A stretch of 64,000 nt of DNA, from NCBI GenBank assembly GCA_000708835.1, contig DF237204.1, positions 4,794 to 68,793 of the forward strand, read 5' to 3'. Shown one piece after another: positions 1 to 18,664 of the stretch. A model generated the notes under the pieces. It had not been told where the DNA came from, did no database searches, and saw only the letters and a program-made list of their open reading frames with translations. Every line of letters begins with the position of its first letter. Position 1 is the stretch's first letter. This DNA is from Klebsormidium nitens (Eukaryota > Streptophyta > Klebsormidiophyceae > Klebsormidiales > Klebsormidiaceae). A program made the translations under genes and the position numbers.

Positions 1-3000
1 CCTGTCTCTCTTTCGGGGAGAGTTCCCTCTCGGAGACTTTCAACAAGTCTTTCCTGATCGAAATTACCCTGACACCGATGGTCAGTCTTCAATTGTCGCG
101 CTCTCAGCTGCGACTTTCCTGCAATTCTTTTAGTGAAGGTCTCAGCCTTCTCCGCAGCTTGTGTCAAAGCTCGGAGAGAGAGGGAGCACCTTTTCAACAA
201 TTTCTCTTCCACAAGGACCTGCAAGATCCCTCTGATACCAGAGAGCACCCCCCTATGGCCACTGCCCACTCTCGGGGTTCAGCGCCACGTGGCAAGGGTG
301 ATCGGAGTTGCGGCGCACTATCATGCGCGCGGGGCGGCGCGGCCAGCTTAAGGCCTGCGCGCTCTGCCGCGATAGTCGCCTGCGCAGCGGAATTTGTCTT
401 AGCGTAGCGAGCCTATCAGGCCACAGCTCTCCGGAACGTAGTAGCTCTCAGCAAATGCACAAGTGTCCCATGCCACTTGCTTTTAGCAGCTTGTAGGCTG
501 CAATTACATATGCGAAGCTTTCACCTGTCAACAAGTCACACATTCATTCACACAATGCACATAACACTTTGTACTTCTCGGGGAGCAACGTCTCGACTCG
601 CTATTCCACCATGTGGGTACTTCCCCAACAATGGCCATGAGCATTCATGCTTGCGGAGCCATACATGATGATGGCCAACACACAACACTCATGCGATTGC
701 GGAGACAATACTTTTGGGAATAACAAGGCGTCCTGCCTTAAAGCCACACAGGGTGTTTGTTGCTACGCAGCGCGCGAACCCCTTGGGCTGTGCAGCTGCG
801 GATCCCTTGTTCCTGCTCCTCTTAGCGCCTCTGCGCCTACCCTGCAAAGCTAAGAATTCTGGAAACTCAAGGAATGAAGTGAAGTTCTGCAAATCTTCCA
901 ACTTCTATCAAACTTGGCCGAAGTGTAGCGCGGCCTTCCCTAAGTCGACAGAGCCTCTATTTACAGTATGACTGGGTCGCTGGAACTCGTAGAAGCTTCC
1001 GGAAGGAGGCCCCGTGGAGAACCTGCACAATAAACCAAGCAATCTTAGCGCAAGTTCTCAATGAGGTATTGAGTTCCTTTGCCCAGTCACGTAACTTAGT
1101 GCGGAGTACTAGAGTCTTCTCCGCGAGGCCTTTTGTCTTCTAATTTCCAACGGTCGGTTAGACTCCGCCGATCTACGGTCTTGAGCTACTCTAAAGTCAT
1201 CGTGCGGCCTTCCGCAATAAGCACGGGGTTCCGGAAGGTTCCACGCGCTAAACCCTGAACTGCGGACTCCCTGCACAACTTATTGAACCAAATTTACTTC
1301 GCGCCGCGGCTTAGCGCGCCACCTGTCCTGCAGCGGCAAATGTCTGCATGCCACGTGTCGCTATCTTATACGCGCGCAGCCCTGGTGGGGCTCCTGCGCA
1401 AGGCGGGAGCATTCAGAGAGCACAATTTACTGCTTTGATTCCCAGTTTAGCCAGTCCGTACGCATACTGAGGTGTTACACGTGCGTCGTAACTGCTGATT
1501 GCCGACTTTAGCTTCTTTCGCACCGACGGCGACGGTTCGTACTAGATCAATCATCACCTATTGAACGCGGGTACCTACGGTATACGGGCGGTATACCTAC
1601 TGCTTCCACTACAGTATTAGTAGTAGTGCCTTGCTTTTTACCGAGCGGCGAGAACCATTCAGTGATACGGTACCAATCCTTCCAGCTAGTGCCCAGCTTA
1701 CCCCGATACTTGTTGGGTCTCATCATGCAAGCAGTGGAGCAGCCTGCTGCTGCTAAGAGCTGCCAACATCATGACGCGCGTCCCTAACGCAAACGTCACT
1801 CAAAGAAGCCTGCAGGGCTACTTGTACCTGCTGCAGCCTCTGACGCAATTCAGGAGTTAGGATGTTCGCTGTGCCAGTAACGACTAAGAGTACCGTATGT
1901 ACCTAGTCGACCTACACTGACTACTATTAGGTAGGGTGAGCGCGCTGTCACACTGCCCCAAGTGGTTGCAAGGACTCAAACGCATGAAACTAAAGGCCGC
2001 TTGCGCTTGTCCTATTAGTAGAAAGCTGACGCTGCGTGGCTGATGCCAGCTGACAGCGCTTCAATAGCTTGAAAAGCTAGTCAGAAGAGAGGGTTCCCGC
2101 CAGCTGGAACCCGCCACTAGGTCTGCTTAAAGGCTTAACCCAGTTTCTTCACCGGAACCTTCGAAACCAAGCTCCGCATGCTGCCAGCTGTGTTGCTGAA
2201 TTGGTAGATGAGTGATTTTTGGCTTTGGCGAATGTGGTGTCAAGAGACAAGGCAACACTATTACTGTACAGGTAGGTAACTGATAAAAGCTCCCTGCTGG
2301 TTGCATGCTAACCATTTTAGCAAGTGCCCGCTAACCCAATCATGTAGGTCCTATGACTCTGCCATTGCCAGGGCCCATGATGCATCCATCAGATTCCTTC
2401 CAGGCCCCAGCACTGGCAGAGGGATGCACTCCTCATCATTAGATCCGTCTGCCATTAATAGTCAAGAAGGCCAGACACGGTGTGGGCCGAGATCGCAGAA
2501 GGCAATCGAAGGGAACCGCAGAAGCAGATCTCGCAAGAGATACAATCGGCGAGAGGACGTCCTGAAGCTTCAGAATGGCTCTCCATTGGCTGAGAAGACC
2601 ACGTGGGTGTATAAAGTGTAATAAAGAAGGAAGATGACGCACTTCTTCTATGACGCACTTCACTGTACTTGATGGCGAGAGCTTGGTTCGTATCTTCGGA
2701 TCTCGGCTGTGCATTGGACACCGGTCAATCTTCAGGGTGTCCACATCATCATGAGCGTTGCTGACGAAGGAATCGTATTGCCTGCTCTTGTGAATCGCGA
2801 GAAGATACATTTCTAAAGTAACAGCATATGAGCGGTCGGTTGAAGATATTCATTGGAAATGGCAACGCAGCTCCTGCAGCGGCCCTGCAGACAACGTGCG
2901 TTACGCTTTGGGAGAAGACTCTGGCCCACTGCTTGGTCCAGGGCTCCGTGGGAAGCTTCTGACAGGGAGCGTTTCACCTTCGGAAGAAACCGAAAAACGG

Positions 3001-3464
3001 CCCAACCGAAGCAAGTGGTCAGGAGGTCACACGACACCGGGCTCTTGAGTCTTGAGCTGGGGAGCAAAGTTCACGTGACGTTTGTTTGAATCTTGTCAGC
3101 TATACGTCGGCAACCCAACGCATGCTATCACATAGGTAGGAGTAGCTGGCTGATCTTATGAGGCCTGGGCAAAGCGTTTTCCAGATGGGTGGCAGCTGGT
3201 GGAGCAACCTGACACGGACCTGGCAAGCTTGCATAGAAGTACAAAAGCTTCGATTGGACCCACTCCCAGCTCCAACTTTCCCCTCCATTGTGATACAGAG
3301 CAAGAAGCGGAGCATTCTTTCTGGAAAGACAGCCGCTGGACAAGCTCAGATGCAAAGCAAACCAGCCGCCAAAACGTCACGGGATGCAAAAGAGGAGCTC
3401 AATAGGATTGTTTCCCGCCTTCGGGCTTTCTTGCGATAATCTGGATACCCTCAGCGGTGGCAGG
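1..3464. other. no gene supported; region upstream of the LBD gene
   Basis: The open frames here are all short (under about 125 codons), overlap one another on both strands, and show no protein family motif or phase-consistent exon chain. The last few hundred bases probably hold the promoter and 5' leader of the LBD gene. A frame open from 3384 runs into its first exon, so a start upstream of 3465 cannot be excluded. Around 1579-1597 a short motif (ggtatac) is repeated, with nothing to give it meaning. Confidence 0.5.
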
Positions 3465-5764
3465 ATGACGTCGTCAGATAAGGACGGGGGGAGCCAGGGG
3501 CCTCAGCCGACCACTTCCGGACAGCAGGAGGCGCGCTCTCCCTGCGCCGCGTGCAAGTTCTTGCGGAGGAAGTGCACGGACGAGTGCCTATTTGCACCAC
3601 ACTTCCCGCAGTCCGAGAAGGAGAAGTTCCAGAGCCTGCACAGGTGGGTGTGAATGGGTGCACGTTCCTTCTTGCGTCTGGCGAGTGCCCTGGCCACTTC
3701 TTGCTGTCTGTGTGCATGCGTCCGTCCCTATCATGCCTTGTCTTGTCAACTTGCTTCTTGGATTTGGGTCTCTTGTACGAGCTTGAAAGCTTTGAGCTTA
3801 ATTCTGTCTCTTAGAGCTACTTGAGGTTTGAGAACTGCTCGTGAGTAGATGGTTCCATCTCCAAGTCATAACGTGTCCTCGTCCCCGGGCTTCTTGTGCG
3901 GGTAAACAAAGTGATCAAGAAAGTTCAATGTGTTGATGCGTCTATGAAAAGGCAGCTTGGCCCACAGCAAATGATGAGCGTCGTGACATTCTGCCTGGCT
4001 GCAAGACTAAACCGAAAAGAACCCAAATGTGCATCTCACTCTGGAATTTTGAGAGAAAATTGATGATGCTTTCTTGCAGGTGCTATGGTGCGGCCAACAT
4101 CATCAAACTGTTGTCAGGTCTTCCCAAGGACCTGCGAGGGGACGCACTGCAGAGCCTGGCATATGAGGCGCAAGCAAGGTGAGAAACAAGCACCGGGAAT
4201 TCGAGCCAAGAACACCCTTCTTTCTCTCAGGACATCAGAAATTAAAAAGGAGTTGGGCAGAAGAGTGTCTGAGCTGCGCTCTTTGGCTTGTTCTGGGGGG
4301 ACGCTTTCCTTACCAAGGCTTTACCTGACTTTTGTTCCATGGTGTTTGCAGAATCGTGGACCCTGTCTATGGCTGTGTGGGCGCGGTTGCCATCCTCCAG
4401 AGACAGAATGAGAAGCTCAAAGTGAGTGATACCAGCAGCCATGACTTTTGTTCCTTTGCTTGGTCTTCTCAACTCCTGTCTCGAGACTCTCGTGTCGACC
4501 GCTCGCAGGCAAAGTCGGTTCTCCTGCTTTCCTTCTCTTACTGTACCCGACTCTTGGAAAAGGTGCTCGAAACATCGGTTGTCTGGCCCTATTCTCACCT
4601 GCTTCCTTCTCTTTTCTGCAGACAGAGTTGGCCCAAGAACGTGCCAGTGTGGCCAAGCTCACTCAGATGCGCTCCCAGTCTCCCTCCTCCTCTCAGCAGA
4701 CCAAGCGGTCCAGAACACCCCCGCTGGTAGGCTTCCTTCTCCTCTCAACTCGAGAGGACTTGTGTTGCTGCAGGTCACTTGCCAATTCCGCAATTGCTGG
4801 ATGGGCAAGAAGGGCCTCGAGTGTTTCGTCAAAACACTGCCCACTTCTGCATTCCCCAAGAAGTCGGATTCTGTTCGATCCGGAGGCCTGCTGTCCAGTG
4901 TTTCTTGCACAATCTCGAGCGCAATCTTCATCCCCATACAGCCAGTTCCGCCGGAATCTAACAAGGACATTCCGCTGGCGTGCAGGTTTGTCAGAGCAGC
5001 TTGAACAGCTTGGCTGCCCCGACGCCCGTCCACCCGATGGCCCTCGTGACGTCCAGATTCGCCCCGCAGATTCCGAACTCTACACTTGAGTTTCTGTTGG
5101 CAGAGGTACGTACCGCTGTGCATCTTACAAGCTTGTGGCGTCTCTTCGAAAATTTACAGTGACGAGTCCAAAAGGCCGCCTTGCTCAGTGACAACCGTGG
5201 GAGACTTCTGAAACACTTTTCTCCGAATAGGATTCAAAAATGGCTGTACGTAGAACGAGTGGGCGTAGGAGCCCGTCGTCCTTCTGAGATCGTGCCGCGA
5301 GCGGGCTCATGTTTCTGCTTGACGACCGCACCCCGCTTCGCTAATGCATCTTGAGGTGATACGGAAAACGCCTCCAATGATTGTCCGCTTGCCTTTAATC
5401 AACCCTTCGAGGGCTTCCTCAAACATTTCTTGCATCGAGCTGACGCGATTTCGCCCCCTCCTCGCAGCTTACCCGGACCCATTCCCCGACCCCTGAGGTT
5501 GGTTCTCCCACTTCGGCCCAGACCACCAACTCCCCGAGCTCCTATACCTTCGACTCCAGCTCGACTCTCGAGACCAACGCCGTTCTCGACTTCGATCCCT
5601 TCGACATCCCCGCAAGCGCCAAGCGAGCCCGGTTGGCACCTACCGGGGGCGCCGCTCCCCTCCCAGCGGGGCTTGCCAAGCTGGAAAGCGACCGATTTGA
5701 CATGCGGTTCGGGTCCCCGATCGGGCCCCTGGAGATGAGCGTGTTCCGGGCGGAGTATTCCTAA
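3465..5764 (+). CDS. LOB-domain (LBD/AS2-like) transcription factor
   Basis: Six exons: 3465-3643, 4080-4178, 4352-4421, 4622-4726, 4986-5105, 5468-5764; all introns are GT-AG and phase holds throughout, giving 289 residues. LBD proteins are plant-specific nuclear DNA-binding factors. The LOB domain spans roughly residues 25-128. The zinc-binding block reads CAACKFLRRKCTDEC (C27, C30, C37, C41), the GAS-like block starts CYGAANIIKLL, and the block ends with DPVYGCVGAV. A leucine-zipper-like run follows (Leu spacing 6 and 3, then Val where a Leu is usual), so it is class I-like. The C-terminal 170 residues are Ser/Thr/Pro-rich, with an acidic DFDPFDI patch and a KRARL basic patch. ATG 3465 is preferred because it follows a non-coding-looking stretch and leaves a short N-terminus as in the family. 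The domain itself is cut by two introns. The target genes cannot be told. Confidence 0.93.
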
Positions 5765-7670
5765 GGTTCCTAAGTGAGAACCAAACGGAGACAAGAAAGG
5801 AACGTTGACAAAACGGAACGGATTGGGTTCAACATATACCAAGCATTGGTTGGCCCACATCGGGCCATCAGGAGGCATAGGTGATCAGGCCAGCCTCCGC
5901 AATTTGATTGGATACCAGCGTGCACGACATTCGTGCGCTTTTAGGTAAGATATGACGAGTTGGAAAACGACGAAAAACACTAGCGTAAGGCTCCAAGGCT
6001 CAAGCATAAGCTTTAGCTGGCTTGTGTCTCCTTGTAATTGATTGACGCTGCGTTTCAGCGGAACAGCGACTAAGTTGGAGGTTGCAGAATCAGCAACCAT
6101 TTAAGGTGATTGTGGATCGGATAGAAAGTTGCCTCGTGACTTGTTGCCAAGGCGAGGTTTGGGCCGTATGGAAGGTCCAGATAGTGTACCATAGCGATAA
6201 GTATAGGAAGTCTTCTTTTTGACAATGATTGTGTTTGAAGTCTGCGCCTCTGGTGTGTGACCGGGGGCTCGAAGTATGATTCAAAACACTATTCAAAGTG
6301 CATGGTTGTCGGCCGCCTCTTTTCTATTCACATCAGCATTCTCTGATCTCGATCATCTGCCGCTCAAGATTGGGGGCTTAGTGCATTTGTGGAAATGCCA
6401 GTCGACCACGGGGCATACGATGCACATGCCTTCTTCACCGTCCACATCCATAGCATTTTCGAACCAGTGTACGATGATTTGCCGAGGCCGATATACCGGA
6501 TCTGCTCTATACATGATTGCTAGCTTAAACAGAGTAGCTGATGTCATGCTTGCGTAAGCCCAGGAACCTGGTCTCGACTGCTCCGCAAATCCGACAGCTC
6601 GTCCAAACCCTGCGAGTAATTCTTTGAACGAACCATTCAAGCGAAATCAAACCTAGGCCCCCAAATGCTCAGTTGCCATGACCGAATCTTTCTGAATTAC
6701 AAGTGGATTGTGGCCTCGAAACTTACTGAGTCCAAGTCAAACAGCCACTGACCTGAGATATACAGATGGCTAACGCCATGACGTACATGTGAATGCAGTC
6801 ATGCTTCAATCTGACGAATAAAGTGCTGCATGTGTCGGCCATGCGCTTGCTTAAAGATACAATCGGCTGATATTGCGTCCAGATCGCTATGGGATCCAGT
6901 CGAGATTATTCATAGGACGTGGGAAAAAAAAGGGGCAAAACTTCAAACTTCATCGCGGCCTTGTACAGACGGTTGGGGCCATAACTGTATTATTGGCAAT
7001 CAGCACACAGTGTTTAATTTAGGGTCAAATCAAAACGTACGTCGAATCAAAAAGTCGTTAATTAGCTTATTGTACGTCTCATGCAAAGGGCTCAGAAGTG
7101 CAATAACTTTCACTACCTGTTCGCATGCGTTTGGTCGGTCGGCCCGGCTGCTTTCGAAATGTGTTATATTGTCTGCATGATCATGTGCACTTCGCATCAC
7201 TAGACTTCCGTTAATTCTGCGTGGGTTTTAAAACGGCTGAGCTAGTGATTGCACGGACATGACGTACGCTGACTTAGGCAAATTCTACATGTTGGTGGAA
7301 TGTGGGCCATGGCCGGAAAACAAGGCCGGGAATGCCATCACTTTTATCAACGCAAACTTAATGAACGCATATACTTCACAATTTAAAGGCCAAAAGCCAT
7401 GGTGATGGGTAATCCTGATAAAACGCGTGCCAATATTGGGTCTTTGTCCGCCAAATGAAACGATTGATGTTCTCTCCGTGCTGTTCGAAGAATCTCCTAC
7501 GCCTACCGTACTGGGTACCGTCTGATTGATTAAGTGCGTGCGTTGCCTCACTACTTGCTGTTTGTTTCTGCCCGATCTACTCAACACTCCTTAAGCCTGC
7601 TTCTGGACTCTCTGTAACTTTACATAATCAACAATTGCGGAACTTGATTTCGCATGCAGAAAAGTTACGA
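5765..7670. other. intergenic, no gene supported
   Basis: This is the region between the convergent 3' ends of the LBD gene (+) and the aldo-keto reductase gene (-). It is AT-richer than the flanking exons, and the small open frames carry no family motif and do not chain into exons. One 71-codon minus frame (5885-6100) has a hydrophobic stretch but no other support. Confidence 0.5.
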
Positions 7671-12784
<5,114 letters not shown>

Positions 12785-15700
12785 ATGGCTGATGGTGCTC
12801 CTCACGAGATGGCTCGGTCGCCAAGCAATGCCGAGATTGACACCTCGGCTCCCTTCCAGAATGTCAAGGGTAAGCAAACAGCTAATCAGCTTCGGGCTAC
12901 TTCTGCAATGCAATAAGTGCATAATATTCTTTGCGAGCGTTATACAGCCCTTAATATGTTGTAATGAGAAAGCTCTGCTTGGGAGTCGGACTTACCTAGG
13001 TATACCAAACCCAATGACAAGGAGATGTGAGATGTCACATCACCACAGTCCTGTTTGTGAGAGTCATTGTTGGGACGAATGTTTGAGCCAGAGTTTGTGT
13101 CACGCTTAAAGATACTCTGGAGTCAGGTTCAAGGTCATGAAACTTGCCAGAGTCACATGCTCTTCAGCCATGAATGTTATTGACGTACAACTACTATTTT
13201 CAACATGGCTGATTTTGCATTCTGCCATGAACTTGGAACAAGAGTTTGAGTGCTGAGGCCTTCACCAGAAGTGATCTTTGCAGCTGCAAGGAGCATGTTT
13301 GAGAATCCAGGGGAGAAGGGCAAGATACCAATGCCCTCGGCAGCCAGGAGCGGGTCAAACAAGTCAGGGGACTGGCTGACAAAGCAGGTTAGAAGCATTT
13401 CGTGCATAGATTGGTTCCATGAACATTTATTCCAGAAAAGAACAGGTCCCAGTCGGCGTCTCAATTGGTTCGCCACAGTTAGTCCACTCAATCTGACCTG
13501 AGAAGCGCTTTGCCTGTGGTCAAGGAAGCGTCTTTGACGCGGCTACCAGGAGAATGGGTTGTCAACCAAATGAAATTGCACGGAGAAACACTTGTCCAAA
13601 AACCAGGAAACATTCATCCTGACGTTCTTCTGTGCAGCCAGCCAGAAGATTATTTGCCAAGCATTCAGAAGCCTTAACCATGACTTTCCCCCGCATTTGC
13701 TTACAATCATTTACCAGGACTTGCGCTCTTGCTTGCAGCAAGGTTTTGTGTCCCCCCGAAGCCGAGGCAACTCCTTTGAAAAGCCACGGGCCGCCACTGT
13801 TGGAAGTCCTGACACGGCAACTTCAGAGTTTCGTTCCTATCTGAGCCCTTCCGCAAGCCTGGTGAGCATCTTGTCGTATGAGGTCATGCTCTTCTGTAAA
13901 GTCGGATTGTCCTCGCTCTCTTGCCTCGCCAATTCCGTCTTTGTAGGAGTAGACCCTTCGCATGGCCAATTGGAACTGTAGTTTGTTAATTGAGCTTACT
14001 GTATCGGTCAGAGGGGGGCTTTTATCTATCAGAAGGCCGCCCGTGATCATGCGACATGCCTGTCTTGGCAAGCTGCTCAGCTGCTCAACGAAACTTCCTA
14101 CCCTTCGGCGCTGTGAACTGGTCCTGTGCGCTCAAGAACAGTCAAGATCTCGTCACCATTTTCTTTTGTTGGAACCGAGTACTTTGTTTCGTTGATCTAG
14201 GCCCTGGTGCCCTGCCTGGGCATGGCAATCAGTCTTGAGGTCTGCCCTGGGGTTTTTGAAGACCAGACTTTGAAATGCACATTTTTTTGTTGCAGCCCGG
14301 CAATTCCCTTGAATTGCTTGGGGGCTCTCGATACAGGTTCCCTCGTTTCTGTGTCTGCCTCAGGAAGTATGAAGAACTTGGGCCTTTGAATTGACACGCT
14401 TCACAACACCGGTGCCAAGTTCTCAGCCGCTCAACTCTGCTCATTGCCAAACAGAAGGGCGAGAAGCTGGAAGCCGACCTGAAGGTGGCCCAGGTGCAGC
14501 TGGAGGACGCGCAGAAGCGTGCGGCAGCCCTGCTGGAGTCTGGCGTTGAGGGGGAGGCGAAGCGCGTTGTGCTGGAGAAGGCATTGGCAGAGGCCCAGGA
14601 GGCGCTCCAGCAGCTTGAGCAGGTGATGCCAAATACTGGCCGCGCTTGCCGCTTTTCCTGTTGGCATTGAAGAGTTCCCCGAGCTTGTAGAGCCATCCCT
14701 GCACAAATCGATTACAGGGACGAGGTCCGAGCTACTTTCGGGCAGGAGATGCATGTGTACCCTGTTGTGGGAGCCATTGACAAGAGGCAGATACAGTTCG
14801 AACCACGTTTTGGGAAGCACTTCGATGCGCTTCTTGCAGTTGAAACGCTGCCAGCTCCCTGAGATTGCATGGTTTTTTCCTCTTGTCGTACTGCATCCAT
14901 GTGGACTGTTTGGGGCGGCTCCAGCCTCTTTCTAGGAACGTGGATGAGGCATTGGCTTCAAGAGACAACGCGGAAACTTTGACTAGCTTATTTAGTTAGC
15001 TTGATTAGCTTCTTCTAACCAAACCACAACTTGATACCTGCAGAAGCTTGCCCAAGAGCAAGCGAGCCACAAGCAGGCGGTGGAGAGTGCAGAGGCTGAG
15101 CTCAAGAAGCTGCAGACGGCCCTGGCAAAGAGCGAGGCTGATCATAGGGACAAGATCAACCAGGTGGAAGCGGCCCTGACAGCGATGCAGGTGAGGCCAA
15201 CCGCAGAGTCAATTCTCAGCCTCCTCTCTTTGAAGGTGTGTTTGAGAAGCAACCAAGGCCCTGCCAGATCTTTGCAAAGGCTTCCCTTACCGCTAAATGC
15301 TTTGTGTAATCAAAGAAGGTACATCACTGTGGGACTCTCTTCGGTCGCTAGCAAGGGGGTACTGGGATGCTCTTGCCATCAGTGGGTTGCAATCTCAAAG
15401 TTCGCTAATCTCCCCCCCCCGACTTGCCAGGTGCGTCCGTCATTTGGCTCCCCTAGAGGAAACCGGTAGCAATTGAAACCAACGAAACCAAGTGCCTGCC
15501 AGATGTCACCATGTTGGAAGAATTCCTTCTGATAAGGGCTAAAAGCGTGGCTCACGAGAGTGTTTTCTTGACAAGATAGGTTTCGTAACTTTTATGTCAC
15601 CCTGCACGATGCAATTGACAGAGTCGAAGGTTGAACCGCGTTGCTGTATTCTTCTGCAGACCACGAACGATGCCCACAGCGCCACGCAAGACCAGCTCGC

Positions 15701-18664
15701 TGCCACCAACGCCGACCTCGCTGCCGCCAGAACCGAGTTGGCTACCGCCAAGGCCCGTGCTGAGGAAGCTCTCACGCAAACCAAGAAGCACGAGGAGGCT
15801 TCAAGAGCCTCGGAGGCCGCGTTGGCAGTTGCAGAGAAGAAGGCAGCGGACGCGCTGGCGAGCGCACACGTGGCGCGGCAAGCAGAGGAGCAAGTGAAGA
15901 AGGAGGTGGCAGCGGCGCTGTCAGAAGTGGAGCTCGCGAAAAAGGCGAACGCGACGTTGGAAAGCAGGTGAGCGATGTCGTGCTGTGTTGGGTTCGAGTA
16001 GCTTCGAGAGAAGGGAATCTGTGTTTTCCCATGTGGCGTCTGGGAAGTGGCTCCGTACACCGTACACCTTCTCTTGCGCTGGTTACGGGAGACAATCGGG
16101 TCGAGGGTGCAGGACATCAATTTTGATTTGCTGCATAGATGGTGCACATTTGTAGGCATATTTGTAAGCAAAAGTCCAAAAAGCTTGCATAATCTAATGG
16201 CAGACAAACAACGTTTATCAATCTGTAAAGGCAACGGCTTCTTTACAGTTCGCTCCCTTTGCAGGCTGGATGCCGCCTCCAAGGAGCTGGAACTCGCAAA
16301 GCACGCAGAGGAGCTTGCCAGAAGACGTGCGGCGGAGGAGCAGGCTGCGCGGGAAAAGGAGAAAGTAGGTGAGCGGCAAAGAGGGTGGGACACTCAGCAC
16401 GAGTTTGCGAGCTCGGCTTTCGACCAAATTTCTTGTCGCGGCTGCTGAATCACCTGTCTTGCAGGGAAGATATATAGGAGTGGGCGAAGACACTATCTGA
16501 CATCCAGGGAAAATTTCTGAGCGCGGTCTGCTCGATGACGATTGAGAGATGACTCATAGCAGCACGCAGGTGTTTACATGAGTAGACAATGTTTGGAATT
16601 TGGCAAACCGCGCAGGGTAGACTTGAGGAGCGAAAGGTCAGCATGCAAGTCGACTTTCCAGTTATCAGATGCTGCTAGACCTCGCTACTATGCTTATGCT
16701 GTGCTGTAGAATGCAGGGACGAGTCTCGGGTCGACGCTTCCAGGAGTCTTCTCGCCGCAGCCCTCAAACGACTTCACTCTTCCCTTCCTTGCTCACTTAT
16801 TATCAGGCCCACATCACCTTTGGCCCGCTTTTTAAAGAGTCTTTTCACTGATTCTTTCAGCACCGTTACATCCAATCACCTGGTTTTCAGAACAACACGT
16901 GGATGACTAATTGAACAGTAATTTTCACTTCGCTCCAGAATCCACAACGGCACCCGTCTTGGAGACGAAGTCGTCGATGTCCGCCGCATACGAGGACGAG
17001 CTGAGCAGATTCCAGGGCCGGTTGGCGGAGGCGGAGGAGCTCGCGGACAAGCGGGTTGCAGCCGTGACGGCGCAGTTGGATGCGGCCAAACGGGCAGACG
17101 AAGAGACCAAGGCTAAGGTGGGGATCGCAATCTCCCCTACCTTTTTGTGGTTCTTTGGCTTGATATGTTGTCATGCGCGCGCAGCGGCCTCGCTTCACTC
17201 CGCGGGACGTGTGAAGCGAGGTCGAGAGTCAAATCCGGAAGGTCAGGCGTTTCCGTTTTTCGTGACTTCAGATGCTGCTTTTCAGAGAGCTTACGTTCCA
17301 GGAGTCGGAGTTGGATGCAAAAGATCTGTCGAGATCCACCCTGAGGATATTATTGTGTTCAGAAGTCGACCCAAGCAATTGTTAAAAGGAAACAAGCAGT
17401 CTGCTTCATTGCCTACCTTTTGGACGGACCTAGAGACTTGGACATCGCTTCTCGTCTTCCTTCCAGCAGTCCTTGCCACAAGGTTACGACTGAAGTCAAC
17501 GTGAGCGAAACCAAAATGCTTTGCTCTACTTTTCAAGCGCACGGGCAATGTCACCCTTCGAATCCGCTCCTTCTCGATCAGTGGGTCAACATCTATTCGT
17601 AGAACCACATGGAAAGTGTCAACCGCTACTGGTCACTGAAAGGCAACCCCGAAAGTACCACCTTTGGTCGCTTCTGTCCAGGTGGAGGCACTTTCGGCCG
17701 AGATCGCAGCCGCAAAATCTGCTGAGAGCAGTACAAAACAGAAGTTGGAGGCCGTACTGGTGGAAGCAGAGCAAGCAAAGAAAGCGCTGCAAGCGGAGAG
17801 CGACAAGGTGAGTTCGACTCATAGTTGTCGTCGTTCCTATGTTCCTACGTTCCTAGAAGGTGCAGATTATTCAGGCGCAGGTTCTCAATTCTAAGAACTT
17901 GCTTTGCAAAGGTTCCGCTTTCAACCCAGTTGCGATGACTCGGTAGATGTCTGCTTGCACTCAGGGCCGCTCAGGAGGGAATCAAAATCTGATAGCTTGC
18001 TGTTTGTGACTTTACTGTAACACGTCTTTGCCAAAAGTGTCAAGTCCGCTTCTATTTGAGTGTGCCCTGGAGACTATCCTTGCTTGTTGCTATACTACCA
18101 TCCCTGTGCCTGCGGAGGCTACCCGTGCGAGCTTTTGAGGAGCTCGCAAGAGGAACACCTAAACGGTTGTGTCGGCTTTTGGGTCGGGAGATCGAGTTGC
18201 CAGAAGAGTAGAAGTATTCACACGACTCTTTAACCGAGTCATTGGACTTATCTGTTCAGATTCAAAACTTCATTTGAGCGAACCGCTTTTAACTTGCTGA
18301 GGAGATTTTTCTGAACGTGCACCAGGCTCACGATGCTGGAGTCACCGGAGCCATTGCGCATGCCAAAGGAGAGGAGGCGCTCCAGAAGCTTGCGGCAGTT
18401 CAAAAAGAAAGAGACGGTTTAAAAGCCGAGTTGATCGAGTTGAAAAGAAGAAGCGTTGCAGCTCCGACCACGAGCAGTGCGCAGAACGGCGGTCAGCCGG
18501 CCCAAAAAGGATCACAAAGTTCTGGGGACAGGAGTGGCCAGGTTACCGTGGCTTCCGAGATTTCAGAGGAAGTTGCGCACAGTTCGAAACCTTCGGCTAA
18601 GCCGGACTTGCAGCAAGAAGCGCCTGACAAGAAGTCCCAACCAGCATGCTGTATTGTGATGTAG
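12785..18664 (+). CDS. long Ala/Glu-rich coiled-coil protein with C-terminal CaaX prenylation box
   Basis: Nine exons: 12785-12869, 13743-13861, 14455-14622, 15044-15190, 15660-15967, 16265-16368, 16939-17117, 17682-17807, 18326-18664; 524 residues. Phase is consistent at every junction. Exons 3-9 are secure; exon 1 and the exon 2 acceptor (13743, or 13739 with another upstream exon) are less sure. Residues 1-68 are Ser/Pro-rich and probably disordered. Residues 69 to about 450 are an almost unbroken heptad-like coil rich in Ala, Glu, Lys and Leu. Then comes a Ser/Gln-rich linker. The protein ends in CCIVM: C521-I-V-M is a CaaX box, and Met at the last place favours farnesylation. The preceding Cys520 could be acylated. 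No catalytic domain is visible. By architecture it should be a rod-like scaffold anchored to a membrane; the family is not recognised. Confidence 0.8.

Noticed and set aside
2439-2810. 123-codon minus-strand frame upstream of the LBD gene
   Set aside because: It has no family motif, no exon partner, and two other frames are also open over much of it.
15539-16393. 284-codon minus-strand frame rich in Ala/Ser
   Set aside because: It lies antisense to exons 5 and 6 of the CaaX coiled-coil gene; its Ala/Ser bias is the mirror of the Ala/Glu/Lys-rich coil codons, and it crosses that gene's introns.
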